Shown one piece after another: positions 16,907 through 24,456 of a stretch of 29,413 nucleotides of DNA. The stretch lies in NCBI GenBank assembly GCA_964639525.1, contig CAZXDS010000018.1:1-29413 (forward strand). The letters are read 5' to 3'. A program made the position numbers and the translations under genes. The notes below the pieces were generated by a model. That model did not search any database. It worked only from the letters and a program-made list of their open reading frames with translations, and had not been told where the DNA came from. The stretch is from CAZXDS01 sp964639525 (GTDB lineage Bacteria > Bacteroidota > Ignavibacteria > Ignavibacteriales > Melioribacteraceae). How positions within the stretch are numbered: the first letter of the stretch is position 1; every line of letters begins with the position of its first letter.

Positions 16907-17372
16907 TTAATTCAAAAAAAATGAATATTAAAATACAAAAGAAAAATTATTTAAGAAATTGTTATTTGAATTTGCAGCGATTCGGCGCCAAAATTAAAAC
17001 CAATATCAATATCTACTTACGGCATTAAATAAAAATATTTCGGCAAAGACCGAATCCGGCTTTCGACTGATTTTCCGATTAATTTTTTTCAGAATGAAAA
17101 TAGTTTTCTACCACGGCGAACTACTATAAAAATTTAATATTAAAACCTGTATTATTTGATTCTGAATTGCTGTGAATTCAGGTTTGTACAAAATTGAAAT
17201 AGAGTTTTTTCTTTCCACTCTTAGCGGAAATTACTTGGCGAACTTTGCGTGAAATAATCATTCAGTTTGTTCAGAGCGCAACAATTTATTTGTAGATATT
17301 ATTTTGTTTTTTTGAGAGATTCTATATATCACTAATTAGGACAAATTTGAAACGACAAAAATGTGCAAAAAC
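16907..17372. other. Intergenic region of 466 bases
   Basis: No credible gene is present. It must hold the end of the iorAB transcript and the promoter of the HExxH/phosphoesterase operon. Its left half contains the inverted-repeat element 16975-17172. Just outside that element, 17162-17181 forms a 7-pair hairpin (CTGAATT/AATTCAG). The right half has degenerate TTnGCG units (17223-17250), reminiscent of decayed Bacteroidetes intergenic repeats. Confidence 0.65.
16975..17172 (+). mobile_element. MITE-like element, copy A (198 bases)
   Basis: Bounded by imperfect 15-base terminal inverted repeats: CAGCGATTCGGCGCC on the left and the complement of CAGCAATTCAGAATC on the right. The first 66 bases match the reverse complement of 19694-19759 at 56 positions without gaps, and the last 25 match 19655-19679 at 22. 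It carries about 93 extra internal bases compared with copy B. There is no coding capacity. It lies about 200 bases beyond the stop of iorB. Confidence 0.7.
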
Positions 17373-17951
17373 TTATTTTTGTAAAGCCAGCTCTCTTCCA
17401 ATTTTTAGTGCTTCGAGATTTGTGTTAATAATCTGCTCACCTTTTTTACCGAATAATTGTCTAATTCCATTTTCAAGATTTTCGTATGGAATGCCAAGAT
17501 ATGGCGAAGCGGCACCAACCATTATTATATTTAAGGATTTTGGTGCTTTTATTTTTTTTGAGGCAAAGTCAGCATCAATAGCAAGAGAATGTGGAAGAGA
17601 TTTTATTTGAGCAAACAATTTTTCAGTCGATGGATAGTTTGGAATATTAATAAAAGGTTTTGTGTTTGTAATAAGCCAGCCGTCTTTGGAAAGAAAAGTT
17701 AAGTATCGCAAAGATTCCATCGGCTCAAGTGAAATAATCATATCTGCTTTGCCTTCCGGAATTAAATCGGAGAAAATTGCTTTGTCGGAAATTCGAAGAT
17801 GTGATTGTACTGCGCCACCTCGTTGGCTCATTCCATGTACTTCAGCTTGTTTGATAAATAAATTGTTATCTAAAGCAGCAAGTCCAATTACGGCGGCAAC
17901 CGAAAGAATTCCTTGTCCGCCGACACCGGCAAGAATAATATCATTTTTCAT
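17373..17951 (-). CDS. iorB: Indolepyruvate:ferredoxin oxidoreductase, beta (gamma-domain) subunit
   Basis: A 192-residue subunit of the enzyme that oxidatively decarboxylates aryl-pyruvates (indolepyruvate, phenylpyruvate) to aryl-acetyl-CoA, passing electrons to ferredoxin. The N-terminal GVGGQGILSVAAVIGLAAL is the hallmark of the catalytic gamma domain of 2-oxoacid oxidoreductases; QAEVHGMSQRGGAVQSHLRIS is typical of IorB, and EPMESLRYLTFL follows as in the family. Length agrees with IorB (about 190-200). It starts 24 bases after the iorA stop, so the pair is an operon and the products form the cytoplasmic heterotetramer. Role: aromatic amino-acid breakdown or, in reverse, synthesis. Confidence 0.93.
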   Translation of the reverse strand: MKNDIILAGVGGQGILSVAAVIGLAALDNNLFIKQAEVHGMSQRGGAVQSHLRISDKAIFSDLIPEGKADMIISLEPMESLRYLTFLSKDGWLITNTKPFINIPNYPSTEKLFAQIKSLPHSLAIDADFASKKIKAPKSLNIIMVGAASPYLGIPYENLENGIRQLFGKKGEQIINTNLEALKIGRELALQK

Positions 17952-17975
17952 TTTAATTTCACTATTTAAATATTA

Positions 17976-19577
17976 TTAATTTTTATTTCTTAATTTTTTT
18001 ATTCTGTGCAGAACCTGCACACATTCTCGTTCCGCAAGAACAACGGAAACACCGTTATAATCCAATTCTTCATTTAACACATCTACCATTTTTTGATGAT
18101 TTTTGTGTAATGGAATTACGTTTCTAATATGTTCGGGTTCAACACCGAGTGCGATACAAATATTTTTAATGCGGTGTTCTCCGGCGGCGTGTTGTCCTCC
18201 TGTCATCGCCACGGTTGAATTATCCAATATTATTACAGTAATTTGGGTTTTGTCATTTACGGCATCCAAAAGTCCTGTCATGCCGGAATGTGTAAAAGTA
18301 GAATCACCAATAACTGCAACGGCTGGCTTCATTCCTGCATCCGAAGCACCTTTTGCCATTGTAATTGATGCTCCCATATCTACGCATGAACTAATTGCAT
18401 TATAAGGCGGAAGTGCACCGAGCGTGTAACAGCCTATATCGGCAAGCACTTTCTGTTTCCCGCGGTTTTGCATTGAATCGTTTAATGCATCGTAAAGATC
18501 ACGGTGCCCGCATCCCTGACATAATTCCGGCGGTCTATTTGCGAGTACTTCAGGAATATCGAAATATTGTTTGTCTTTTAGACCAAGTGCTTTTGCTACG
18601 AGATTTGGATTTAACTCTCCATCTCTCGGCAAGGTACCGTCTAATCTTCCTAATATATTTTTATCGTTTGGGAAAAAACCTTTAAGCATTTCTTCTACAA
18701 CCGGATAACCCTCTTCTAAAATCAACAAATTATCACATTCGGAATAAAGTTTTTCCAAATGATTATATGGAATTGGATATTGACTTATTTTTACGGTTGG
18801 AAAATATAATTTATTATTTTCAAAATTTTCCAACAAGTAATTAAATGCTATTCCGCAAGCAACGATACCGAGTGATTTATTGTTCCCCTGCAAATAATCG
18901 TTAAATTTTGAATTATTTGATTCATGCTGAAAATTGGTTTGGTTATTCAACAAAATTCTGTATCTGTTTTTTGCAATTGAAGGAAGCAGGATAAACTGTT
19001 TCGGGTCATCAGGCAGTTTTCCTGAATTTTGCGCAACCGGTTCTTTGCAATTAACACCATAGCGTGAATGAGCGAGGCGTGTAGTAATCCGCAGCAAAAC
19101 GGGAATTTGATATTTTTCAGATAATTCAAAGGCTGCGAGCACCATATCATAGGCTTCCTGCTGATTCGCAGGTTCAAGAACAGGAACCATGGCAAATTTG
19201 CCGAAAAACCGAGAGTCTTGTTCGTTTTGTGAAGAGTGCATCGAAGGATCATCGGCAACGGTAATTACCAATCCGCCATTTACACCGGTGATTGCGGAAT
19301 TCATAAATGGATCGGCAGCAACGTTTAAGCCGACATGCTTCATACAAACCATCACACGTTTTCCGGCATACGACATTCCTAATGCGGACTCCATCGCTGT
19401 TTTTTCATTTGTTGCCCATCCGTTTCGTATCCCAATTTCTTTTGCCTGTTTTGAGCGCTGAACATATTCCATTATTTCAGTAGATGGGGTACCCGGATAA
19501 GCATAAATTCCTGATATTCCACTATCAATTGCTCCTTGTGCAATGGCTTCGTCACCAAGTAATAATAATTTTGACAT
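17976..19577 (-). CDS. iorA: Indolepyruvate:ferredoxin oxidoreductase, alpha subunit lacking the ferredoxin domain
   Basis: A 533-residue thiamine-diphosphate subunit. It opens LLLGDEAIAQGAIDSGISGIYAYPGTPSTEI (pyrimidine-binding domain), has CQGCGHRDLYDAL (about 353-365), and the TPP motif GDSTFTHSG...N-N-S-T (about 422-455, with MTGGQ after it). Typical IorA chains of about 600 or more residues end in a two-cluster [4Fe-4S] ferredoxin domain; here the chain stops with ECVQVLHRIKKLRNKN and no CxxCxxCxxxCP motif, and only 24 bases separate it from iorB, so the domain is not split off. Electrons must leave through a separate ferredoxin, or the clusters are carried by another protein. The promoter region (19578-19654) lies between this start and element copy B. 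Confidence 0.9.
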   Translation of the reverse strand: MSKLLLLGDEAIAQGAIDSGISGIYAYPGTPSTEIMEYVQRSKQAKEIGIRNGWATNEKTAMESALGMSYAGKRVMVCMKHVGLNVAADPFMNSAITGVNGGLVITVADDPSMHSSQNEQDSRFFGKFAMVPVLEPANQQEAYDMVLAAFELSEKYQIPVLLRITTRLAHSRYGVNCKEPVAQNSGKLPDDPKQFILLPSIAKNRYRILLNNQTNFQHESNNSKFNDYLQGNNKSLGIVACGIAFNYLLENFENNKLYFPTVKISQYPIPYNHLEKLYSECDNLLILEEGYPVVEEMLKGFFPNDKNILGRLDGTLPRDGELNPNLVAKALGLKDKQYFDIPEVLANRPPELCQGCGHRDLYDALNDSMQNRGKQKVLADIGCYTLGALPPYNAISSCVDMGASITMAKGASDAGMKPAVAVIGDSTFTHSGMTGLLDAVNDKTQITVIILDNSTVAMTGGQHAAGEHRIKNICIALGVEPEHIRNVIPLHKNHQKMVDVLNEELDYNGVSVVLAERECVQVLHRIKKLRNKN

Positions 19578-19654
19578 TGATTTTAAATTTTATTTTTGGA
19601 TATTATTATGCGAAATATAATTATTTTAAAATGATTTTATTGTAGTAAAAATGC

Positions 19655-19759
19655 AGCGATCCAGAGTCAAATAATACAATTTTCATTCCGGAAAAATATT
19701 TTTATTTAATGTTGTAAGTAATTGTTACTATTGGTTTTAATTTTGACCCCGAATTGCTG
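19655..19759 (-). mobile_element. MITE-like element, copy B (105 bases, inverted relative to copy A)
   Basis: The terminal inverted repeats are CAGCGATCCAGAGTC on the left and the complement of CAGCAATTCGGGGTC on the right (11 of 15 alike, differences all transitions). Read on the minus strand it matches copy A at both ends and shares an exact 18-base core CATTAAATAAAAATATTT with it (17023-17040). It lies 77 bases upstream of iorA, so the two copies bracket the iorAB operon. The 10-mer AGTAAAAATG occurs at 19645-19654 and again at 19774-19783. Confidence 0.7.
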
Positions 19760-19778
19760 TAAACCTGAATTACAGTAA
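19754..19778. repeat. Hairpin at the outer edge of element copy B
   Basis: TTGCTGTAA (19754-19762) and TTACAGTAA (19770-19778) form a nine-pair stem with one G-U and a seven-base loop. It shares GAATTGCTGT with 17164-17173, while the adjoining AAACCTGAATT is inverted there. It lies in the 250-base gap between iorA and the receiver gene at 19828, which holds no gene. Confidence 0.4.
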
Positions 19779-19827
19779 AAATGATGGGAATTACTTTAAT
19801 TTTGTGTTAATTAGAAAAATTAATAAA

Positions 19828-20544
19828 CTAATTTATTATTTCTTGGTCGCTGTCATTATCACTTCTTGATGAAGTCTTGCTATCTTTTTCTCCCAAGTCA
19901 ACCATATTTAAATTATTAATATATTCGGTAAAAACAGGTTTCTTTATCGAACTAAGTTTTTCAAGAATTTTTATTATTTCATTTGAAGCAGTTTCAATAA
20001 ATCCAATTCTTTTTAACAATGCTTCTTTTGAAAATTCTTCTTTTTTTAGTTCTCTTCTTATTGCGGAAGTAGAGAGATTAATTAAAGTCAGTGGTTGTTT
20101 AATTTCGTGGTTTGCGGTTAGAACTGTTGCCGCAAACATTTTAATTTTTTCCAATTCGACCAATAATAAATTTGATTCACGAAATTTAAGAGCAGAATTA
20201 ACTCTTGCAATTAGTTCGGAGCGATTAAACGGTTTTTTAACATAATCAAAAGCTCCGGCTGATAAACCTTCGGTTAGGTCTTCAGAACCGGTTAAGGCTG
20301 TTACTAAAATTACAGGTATATTTTTTGTGCTTTCAGTGTCGGTAAGAACTTTACACGCTTCAAAACCGGACATTCCGGGCATCATCACATCAAGTAAAAC
20401 CAAGTCAGGAGTTATTTCAGTCGCTTTTTTAATTCCGCTTGGTCCATCGTAAGCAGTATAAACTTCAAATCCTTCTCTCTCCAATTTATCTTGTAAAATA
20501 AAAACGTTGTCCGGCTGATCGTCCACAACTAAAATTTTTTTCAT
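19828..20544 (-). CDS. Response regulator with a lone HisKA-like (DHp) domain
   Basis: A 238-residue protein. Residues 1-120 form a full receiver: D8/D9, phospho-acceptor D52 in LLDVMMPG, T82 and K104. Residues of about 130-215 look like a histidine-kinase dimerisation helix pair with H box ANHEIKQPLTLINLS (H146), but no N, G1 or G2 box of an ATPase follows, and the chain ends in a charged tail. It cannot autophosphorylate; it might accept phosphate on H146 from the neighbouring hybrid kinase and pass it to or from D52, or it may be the remnant of a longer kinase. The ATG overlaps the upstream hybrid-kinase stop (TAATG), so the two are translationally coupled. It is the last gene of the pilus/secretion-signalling operon. 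Confidence 0.85.
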   Translation of the reverse strand: MKKILVVDDQPDNVFILQDKLEREGFEVYTAYDGPSGIKKATEITPDLVLLDVMMPGMSGFEACKVLTDTESTKNIPVILVTALTGSEDLTEGLSAGAFDYVKKPFNRSELIARVNSALKFRESNLLLVELEKIKMFAATVLTANHEIKQPLTLINLSTSAIRRELKKEEFSKEALLKRIGFIETASNEIIKILEKLSSIKKPVFTEYINNLNMVDLGEKDSKTSSRSDNDSDQEIIN

Positions 20545-23500
20545 TATGCCCTCTTCGATTCTATTTTAAAAATTCTCTTCAATTTAAACGCCAATTCGGC
20601 GCGATTAATTGGTTTGGTAATAAGTCCGTCAAATCCATTTTTTTCAATAATTTCTTTATCATCCAGCATTGCATGTGCAGTAAGCGCAATCACCGGAATA
20701 TTTTTTGTGTCTTCATTACGTCTTATTCTTTTTATAGTTTCAAATCCATCCATTTGAGGCATCATAATATCAAGTAAAACAATATCCGGAATATTTGAAT
20801 TTATTGACAACAAACACTCAACGCCGTTATGTGCAAATCCGGTGCTAAATCCCAAATCATTAACAATTTCACCAACAGTAAAAAGCGTATCGGAATCGTC
20901 ATCCACAATAAGTACGCTAATATTAACGGGTTCCCGCTCGGTTTTTCCGGAGTTAATAAGTTTATACTCCGATTCAAATTCATCAACTAATAATTTTTTT
21001 TCTGATTGAGAATTGCCGCTTAGCCCTAATTGGTTTCTAATAATTTTTAACACATCGTAACGATGAAAATTCCCTTTGCTAATAATTGCCTTAATATCGC
21101 TAATTATTGCATAGCTCATTTGCTCATCTATTTGAGTCGGCAGACCGAATAGTACAGGGATTTTCAGTAAATACTTATCAAACTGAAGCTCAAATAAAAT
21201 AGAAAATTCCTGCTGATATGAATCGCCCATACTAAATATAACTAAATCCGGAGTTTTTTCTTTAAAAACAGTTATTAGTAAATTAAAATCATTTGGCGAA
21301 TATTCTTTAATCAAGTACTTTTTATCAAGATGAAAACTATTTTTAGTGCCGTTAACAATAACAATATCTTTTATTTCTGAGTTTCTGCCATCTTGCACTT
21401 TTGATATTAGGCTGTTTAAATTATTTTCAGTTATTCCATTTACAAAATAGTTATTAATCACAAATCCATAACCTAACTTATTAGTCTGATTGAAAGCGGT
21501 TAAAATCGTAGGTATCGAAAAAACTTTGTCATTGGATTTTATTCTTACAAGTAAATCAAATCCGGAATTATCATCTAAAAAGATATCTAAAATTATATAA
21601 TTTAGATTTAATTCAACTGCTTTTCGAAAGCCATCATCAGCATTGTCGGCAAATGTAAATTCAACATTATAGTTTGAAAGGTAGTCTGTAAATATTTTTT
21701 GAATTTCAGTATCGGAATTGATAATTAAAACGGACAAAGGTTCGGAAAATTTTTCAGTTGTTATTATTCGTTTTTCCGTGGTTTGAGCATTGGCAATTTC
21801 AAGTTTTTTCTTTACAATATTTGGGAGTACAACAGTAAATGCCGAACCTTTGTCTATATTGCTTTGTAGTTTAAGTTTACCATTTAATAACTCAACATAT
21901 CGTTTACAAATTGCCAACCCAAGTCCTGTTCCGCCAAACTTTCGGTTGCTTCCGGATTCTACTTGAAGAAACTCTTCAAATATTTTTTCCTTCTCTTTTT
22001 CATGTATTCCAATTCCTGTATCGCTAACAATAAAGCTAAGTCCGGTTTCGCCTGATTCTTCAACAGCTAATTTGATAAAACCTTCATTAGTAAATTTGAC
22101 TGAGTTACCGAGGAGATTAGTAAGAATTTGGTCTAATTTATTTTTGTCTGTTTTTAACAGTATATCTTTATTCGGAACAGAGTCAATAAAAAACTCTAAT
22201 CCTTTTTCGCTAACAAGTGGATTAATAAATGATTGTAATTCATTTAGAAAATTGCTGAGTAGAAATTCTTTTTCGTTTACTTCAATTTTGCCTGAGTCAA
22301 CTTTTGAGAACTCTAAAATATTATTTATTAATGCCAATAATTTGTGTCCGTTCCGAACAACTATATTCAGCCTCTCTTTGGTTTTGGATGTTGTTGACTT
22401 ATCATTAAATGCCAATTCGGTTAAACCAAGAATTGAATTGAGCGGTGTTCGTAATTCGTGAGACATGCTTGCGAGAAACTGAGATTTAACTTTTGCCAGA
22501 GTTTCCGCTTTGTTTTTTTGTTTTTCGAGTTCTGCCGTTTGGTTTTTTAATTCGTTATGAAGTTTCAAAAGTTCCACATTTTGATTCTTAATTCGGTCGT
22601 TTTGCTTTTGATAATTGTCGTTAAGCTCACGAAGTTCGGCGACAATATTTTCTAACTGTTCCAACGATTTGGCATTAACCAATCCGATTGCCAACTGATT
22701 TTGGACTCTTTTCAAGTAAGCTTTAATATCAACGGTAGGTGTGGTCTGGGATGCGAGTTCAATTATGGCAATAACTTCTTTGTTGAATAAAATTGGAAAA
22801 ATTAATAAATATTTCAATTTAATTTCGGTAAGCCCTGATTTAATAGTCGGGAAATTTTCTTCAAACTGATACTCAATAAATTCCTTTTTTTTAATAGTTT
22901 CTTTATAAAGATCATTTCCTTGAACATCATTCTCAAAAGTTTTTCCAACACCAAAATAAGTAAGACATCTAAGTTCTTCATTATGGACCAAGTATAAAGC
23001 TCCAACTGAAAAATTTCCGGCATGTAAAATTTTTGAAAGAGAAGTTTCTGATATTTCCTTTAACTCGGGATTTTGATTTAAGAGCGATAGAAATTCAGAG
23101 TACTCCTTTTCTTCGTTCCTTTTTCTATTTAATTCATCCAACATTCCGTTAAAGGACTCTGCAAATTGACCAATTTCATCTTTTGTCAAAATCGGTATTC
23201 GTTTTTCCAAATTACCTTTGCTTGCTTCTCTTGCCGTTTCGCTTAAAATAAAAATTTGTTTTCGCAGCTTACCTGTAAAAAGTAAAATCAAAATAACTGA
23301 AAGAGACAGACCGGCAAAAATTATTATTGCTACCATCAACTTCATTGTTGAGGCATATTCAACACCTTCTTTAGGAGTAGTGTAAATGAGAAAGCCCTGT
23401 TTTATTCCAACTGCAAATGACGGTTTTGGCGAATAGTATGTACTAAAAAAATCAGCATCCTTAATGGTCTCGGAAAACAAATCATAATTATTCTTAAATT

Positions 23501-24086
23501 TTAAATTATTTACAGCTTTTATAATTTGGTATAAATATTTGTTTTTCTTTTTGTCACCCGGCAGGGTATATGGCAAATTGTCAACTGTAAATGAAATTTT
23601 TGCATCAATGGTTTTCTCTAAGCTTTCAAGAAAGCGTGAAGTAATTATTTTCCCGTAGTAGTAAGTCTCAGAGTTTTCAAGTTTCGTTTTCCGCAGTATT
23701 ACGTTTGGGTTCTCTTTAATAAATTCGGTTATACGACGGGCTTTAGAATTTAGTATTTGATTGTTAAATACAATAAAAGAATTTTTATTTATAAGTGAAT
23801 CATTTTTAGCTTGGAAAACGAAATCAAATTCATTCTTATTGATTAAATAATTTGAAGTTTGTAAATTTTTCTTTTTACTATTTAAAAATGAATTAAAATT
23901 TTCATCAATTTTGGAAATTTCGGATTGAATGGTAAATATAAAATCGTTTGCCGAATTGAGCAATATTTTTGAATTTTGGGTTTTGAAGAAGCTGTTTGTA
24001 ACGGAATAATACACCGCCGTAGAAGTTAGTGTAACAACAAGTACGATAATAAAATTGATTAATAAAAGTCTAACATTAATTTTCAT
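20544..24086 (-). CDS. Hybrid sensor histidine kinase with HAMP, GAF and three receiver-like domains
   Basis: A membrane kinase of 1180 residues. Order: TM1 (about 7-29), periplasmic sensor (30-245), TM2 (about 248-271), HAMP (272-325), GAF (about 330-470), coiled coil (470-530), DHp with H543 (SMSHELRTPLNS), ATPase with N box NLLGNSVKFT (about 660), G1 DTGIGI (about 690) and G2 GTGLGLAICK (about 722). Three receiver-like domains follow. The first (about 795-910) has D834 but lacks the acidic pair and the usual lysine; the second (about 920-1030) has no acidic acceptor (LVIFSMGDS); the third (1055-1175) is canonical, with D1106 (LLDIMMPQ) and ITKP. Phosphate probably flows H543 to D1106. It overlaps the preceding regulator by 11 bases and the next by one base. 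The operon suggests it controls the pilus/secretion machine. Confidence 0.92.
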   Translation of the reverse strand: MKINVRLLLINFIIVLVVTLTSTAVYYSVTNSFFKTQNSKILLNSANDFIFTIQSEISKIDENFNSFLNSKKKNLQTSNYLINKNEFDFVFQAKNDSLINKNSFIVFNNQILNSKARRITEFIKENPNVILRKTKLENSETYYYGKIITSRFLESLEKTIDAKISFTVDNLPYTLPGDKKKNKYLYQIIKAVNNLKFKNNYDLFSETIKDADFFSTYYSPKPSFAVGIKQGFLIYTTPKEGVEYASTMKLMVAIIIFAGLSLSVILILLFTGKLRKQIFILSETAREASKGNLEKRIPILTKDEIGQFAESFNGMLDELNRKRNEEKEYSEFLSLLNQNPELKEISETSLSKILHAGNFSVGALYLVHNEELRCLTYFGVGKTFENDVQGNDLYKETIKKKEFIEYQFEENFPTIKSGLTEIKLKYLLIFPILFNKEVIAIIELASQTTPTVDIKAYLKRVQNQLAIGLVNAKSLEQLENIVAELRELNDNYQKQNDRIKNQNVELLKLHNELKNQTAELEKQKNKAETLAKVKSQFLASMSHELRTPLNSILGLTELAFNDKSTTSKTKERLNIVVRNGHKLLALINNILEFSKVDSGKIEVNEKEFLLSNFLNELQSFINPLVSEKGLEFFIDSVPNKDILLKTDKNKLDQILTNLLGNSVKFTNEGFIKLAVEESGETGLSFIVSDTGIGIHEKEKEKIFEEFLQVESGSNRKFGGTGLGLAICKRYVELLNGKLKLQSNIDKGSAFTVVLPNIVKKKLEIANAQTTEKRIITTEKFSEPLSVLIINSDTEIQKIFTDYLSNYNVEFTFADNADDGFRKAVELNLNYIILDIFLDDNSGFDLLVRIKSNDKVFSIPTILTAFNQTNKLGYGFVINNYFVNGITENNLNSLISKVQDGRNSEIKDIVIVNGTKNSFHLDKKYLIKEYSPNDFNLLITVFKEKTPDLVIFSMGDSYQQEFSILFELQFDKYLLKIPVLFGLPTQIDEQMSYAIISDIKAIISKGNFHRYDVLKIIRNQLGLSGNSQSEKKLLVDEFESEYKLINSGKTEREPVNISVLIVDDDSDTLFTVGEIVNDLGFSTGFAHNGVECLLSINSNIPDIVLLDIMMPQMDGFETIKRIRRNEDTKNIPVIALTAHAMLDDKEIIEKNGFDGLITKPINRAELAFKLKRIFKIESKRA

Positions 24087-24456
24087 CTTCTTCTTTTTGT
24101 AAAACTTTTCTAATAGTTATAATTAGTTCATCTAAATCATAAGGCTTGGCAATAAAATCCGATGCCCCAAGACGTGCGGAATCAATTGCACTTTTTACAT
24201 CGGCGTATGCAGTCAATACAATTATCTTCGCCTTAATATTGTTTTCTTTTATCTTATTAAGAACATAAAATCCATCTTTATCGGGCATTTTTAAATCCAG
24301 CAAAACCAAATCAATTTTTTTGCCGGATAAAAGCACATCCATGCCTTTTTCTGCACTCTCGGAATAATAAGAAAAATATCCTAATTCGATTAATTCTTCT
24401 CTGAGAACACTACCAAGGTTTATGTCGTCATCAATAATTAAAATCGAATTCATCAT
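24076..24456 (-). CDS. Single-domain response regulator (CheY-like)
   Basis: A 126-residue receiver with no output domain: acidic residues D9-D11 (IIDDD), phospho-acceptor D54 (LLDLKMPDKDG), T82 (VLTAYAD) and K104 (IAKPYDLDEL). The DLKMP and AYADVKSAIDSARLGA segments resemble NtrC-type receivers. It could act as a phosphate shuttle or directly touch a machine component, as CheY/PilG-type proteins do. The start ATG overlaps the secretin stop (TAATG); ATG 24453 is an equal alternative. Its end overlaps the hybrid-kinase start by 11 bases, so it is likely the kinase's partner. Confidence 0.93.
   Translation of the reverse strand: MMNSILIIDDDINLGSVLREELIELGYFSYYSESAEKGMDVLLSGKKIDLVLLDLKMPDKDGFYVLNKIKENNIKAKIIVLTAYADVKSAIDSARLGASDFIAKPYDLDELIITIRKVLQKEEDEN

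Noticed and set aside
17223..17250. Degenerate TTnGCG units considered as a CRISPR-like or tandem array
   Set aside because: Spacing is 14 and 9 bases with no constant repeat or spacers; at most a decayed intergenic repeat.
17347..17979. Plus-strand frames opposite iorB
   Set aside because: They are shadows of the conserved IorB reading frame, with no start signals or motifs.
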